Of a stretch of 64,000 bases of DNA, positions 62,816-64,000 are shown in pieces. Origin of the DNA: Holophagaceae bacterium. Its GTDB lineage: Bacteria > Acidobacteriota > Holophagae > Holophagales > Holophagaceae. The position numbers and the translations under genes were made by a program. The stretch's first letter is position 1. Every line of letters begins with the position of its first letter. The DNA is taken from the NCBI GenBank assembly GCA_025363715.1, contig JANYLR010000098.1, forward strand, positions 1 through 64,000, given 5' to 3'. The notes under the pieces were generated by a model. The model did not search any database. It saw only the letters and a list, made by a program, of their open reading frames with translations, and had not been told where the DNA came from.

Positions 62816-64000
62816 CAGGCCCTCCGGGGATCCGGCGCATTCATCGTTCGCGATCCCAGCTGATTCACGGCCTCGGCGCTGGTGAGTTCGGAGAACTGAG
62901 CTTCGGTGAACAGGCCCTCCTGGATGCCCTGGTCCTTCAGGCTCCCCCCCTGGGTCCGGGCCACCAGGGCGCAGGTCGCCTCGTAGCCCAGAAGCGGTAG
63001 CAGGGCCGTGGCGGCGGCGGTGCCATTCTCCACGTGCCGGCGGCACCGCTCCTCATCCGCTTCAAGGCCCTCGACGCAGTGGCTTCGGAGGATGGCGCAG
63101 GCCCGGGCCAGGAGATCGAAGCTCTCCAGCAGGCTGTGGGCCACCAGGGGCAGGAAGGGGTGCAGTTCAAGGCTGCCCAGCGACACGGCGAAGGTCAGCG
63201 CGTGATCATGGGCGATGGCGAGGATGGCTGCCTGGGTCGCGGCCTCGGGGATCACGGGGTTCACCTTGCCCGGCATGATGCTGCTGCCGGCTTGGCGGGC
63301 CGGCAACCGGAGCTCGGCCAAGCCCGCCTCGGGACCGCTGGAGAGCAGGCGGAGGTCGCCGCTGATCTTGATGAGCGTCGTCGCCAAGGCCTTCAGTAGT
63401 CCGGAAACTTCCACAAAAACATCGGCGTTCTGGGTGGCTTCGACCAGATTTTCGGCCCGGGCCAAGCCCAACCCCGTGATCTCGCGCAGCTCATCCACGG
63501 CCCGGAAGATGAACTCCCGCGGCGCCGCGAGCCCCGTGCCGATGGCCGTTCCGCCCAGGTTGACCACCCGCAGCCGTTCCTCGCATTTGGCCAGGCGCCA
63601 GCGATCGCGATTCAGGGCTTCCGCGTAGGCACCCATCTCCCGCCCCAACGTCATGAGTACGGCATCCTGCATTTCGGTCCGCCCCACTTTCACGATGTGC
63701 GCGAAAGCCTTTTCCTTGGATTGGAAAGCCTCCTGGAGCCCCAGCACCTGCCGCTCCAGCTCCTTCAGTCCCCAGATGGCCGCGATGCGCAGGGCCGTGG
63801 GGTAGGTGTCATTGGTGCTCTGGTGCAGGTTCAGGTCGTCCAGGGGGGACACCCGGTCATAGGAACCATGGGCGAGGCCAAGGATTTCCAGGGCCCGGTT
63901 GGCGAGCACTTCGTTGACGTTCATGTTGGTGCTGGTGCCGGCGCCTCCCTGCAGCGCGTCTACCCGGATGTCCACGCCCAGGTCACCTTCCAGCAACTCG
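62815..64000 (-). CDS. aspA: Aspartate ammonia-lyase (3' part, cut by window edge)
   Basis: At least 393 residues of a fumarase/aspartase-superfamily protein; the N-terminal part lies beyond the right edge. Motifs: GAGTSTNMNVNEV, LNLHQSTNDTYPTALR, TEMQDAVLMTLG, GGTAIGTG and the signature GSSIMPGKVNPV. The SSTNMN-like TSTNMN sequence favours aspartase over fumarase. It releases ammonia and fumarate from aspartate. Its stop overlaps the hydF start, so the two are co-translated; aspA-hydF linkage is reported from other [FeFe]-hydrogenase gene clusters. Confidence 0.92.
   Translation of the reverse strand, partial: ELLEGDLGVDIRVDALQGGAGTSTNMNVNEVLANRALEILGLAHGSYDRVSPLDDLNLHQSTNDTYPTALRIAAIWGLKELERQVLGLQEAFQSKEKAFAHIVKVGRTEMQDAVLMTLGREMGAYAEALNRDRWRLAKCEERLRVVNLGGTAIGTGLAAPREFIFRAVDELREITGLGLARAENLVEATQNADVFVEVSGLLKALATTLIKISGDLRLLSSGPEAGLAELRLPARQAGSSIMPGKVNPVIPEAATQAAILAIAHDHALTFAVSLGSLELHPFLPLVAHSLLESFDLLARACAILRSHCVEGLEADEERCRRHVENGTAAATALLPLLGYEATCALVARTQGGSLKDQGIQEGLFTEAQFSELTSAEAVNQLGSRTMNAPDPRRA

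Overview
The window is high-GC, gene-dense bacterial chromosome from a Gram-negative, flagellated, metabolically anaerobe-leaning organism. Several traits suggest Acidobacteriota, probably class Holophagae (Geothrix/Holophaga-like): bactofilin beside an M23 peptidase, many FHA/GAF/PAS signalling proteins, bacillithiol genes, a Kdo-kinase-like protein, a short hybrid cluster protein and an [FeFe]-hydrogenase maturase. This placement is inference from gene content and protein style; no rRNA is present. I saw no tRNA, rRNA, CRISPR array, intact insertion sequence or prophage.

Layout. 0-10 kb: a cyclophilin, a small unknown protein, then a signalling block with a Ser/Thr kinase-TPR protein divergent from an FHA-GAF-PP2C phosphatase, followed by a 1209-residue hybrid PAS/GAF histidine kinase. 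10-20 kb: UbiA-family prenyltransferase, M23 peptidase plus bactofilin, ruvB, an FHA-GAF histidine kinase coupled to ispF, a lipoprotein, a small 2Fe-2S protein coupled to a hydrolase, a CsgG-like protein, an HU/IHF protein and leucyl aminopeptidase with a clear terminator. 20-28 kb: pabB-like gene, HNH protein, and a leftward run (unknown-pta-purN, then nnr-tsaE-rmuC). 28-30 kb: bacillithiol genes bshC and bshB1. 30-39 kb: a large exported protein with an internal duplication, then tilS-ftsH-folP-glmM-ftsW. 39-41.5 kb: a DUF2344 protein, a KdkA-like kinase and an exported cyclophilin.

41.5-47.7 kb: a leftward operon fliO-fliP-fliQ-fliR-flhB followed by a response regulator with a SHOCT-like tail and an exported repeat protein. 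Between fliP and fliQ lies the most unusual structure in the window. The last 53 bp of fliP are present twice, 149 bp apart. The copies encode the same 17 residues plus stop and differ only at 8 synonymous sites. The 96-bp spacer is rich in inverted repeats, and both junctions keep an ATGA stop/start overlap.

47.8-52 kb: a molybdenum hydroxylase (2Fe-2S and molybdopterin subunits) with its XdhC and MocA-type maturation factors. 52-56 kb: an HxlR regulator divergent from a redox run (flavodoxin-like, thioredoxin, nitroreductase, aldo/keto reductase, ferredoxin-metallo-beta-lactamase fusion) that looks like an electrophile/quinone-stress cassette. 56-60 kb: a lone urocanate hydratase, a YchJ-like SEC-C protein and a REC-histidine kinase. 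Two copies of a palindromic intergenic element lie at 54.1 and 57.8 kb; the first seems to be interrupted by another hairpin. 60-64 kb: short-form hybrid cluster protein with a long upstream region containing inverted repeats, then hydF and the 3' part of an aspartate ammonia-lyase gene running off the right edge.
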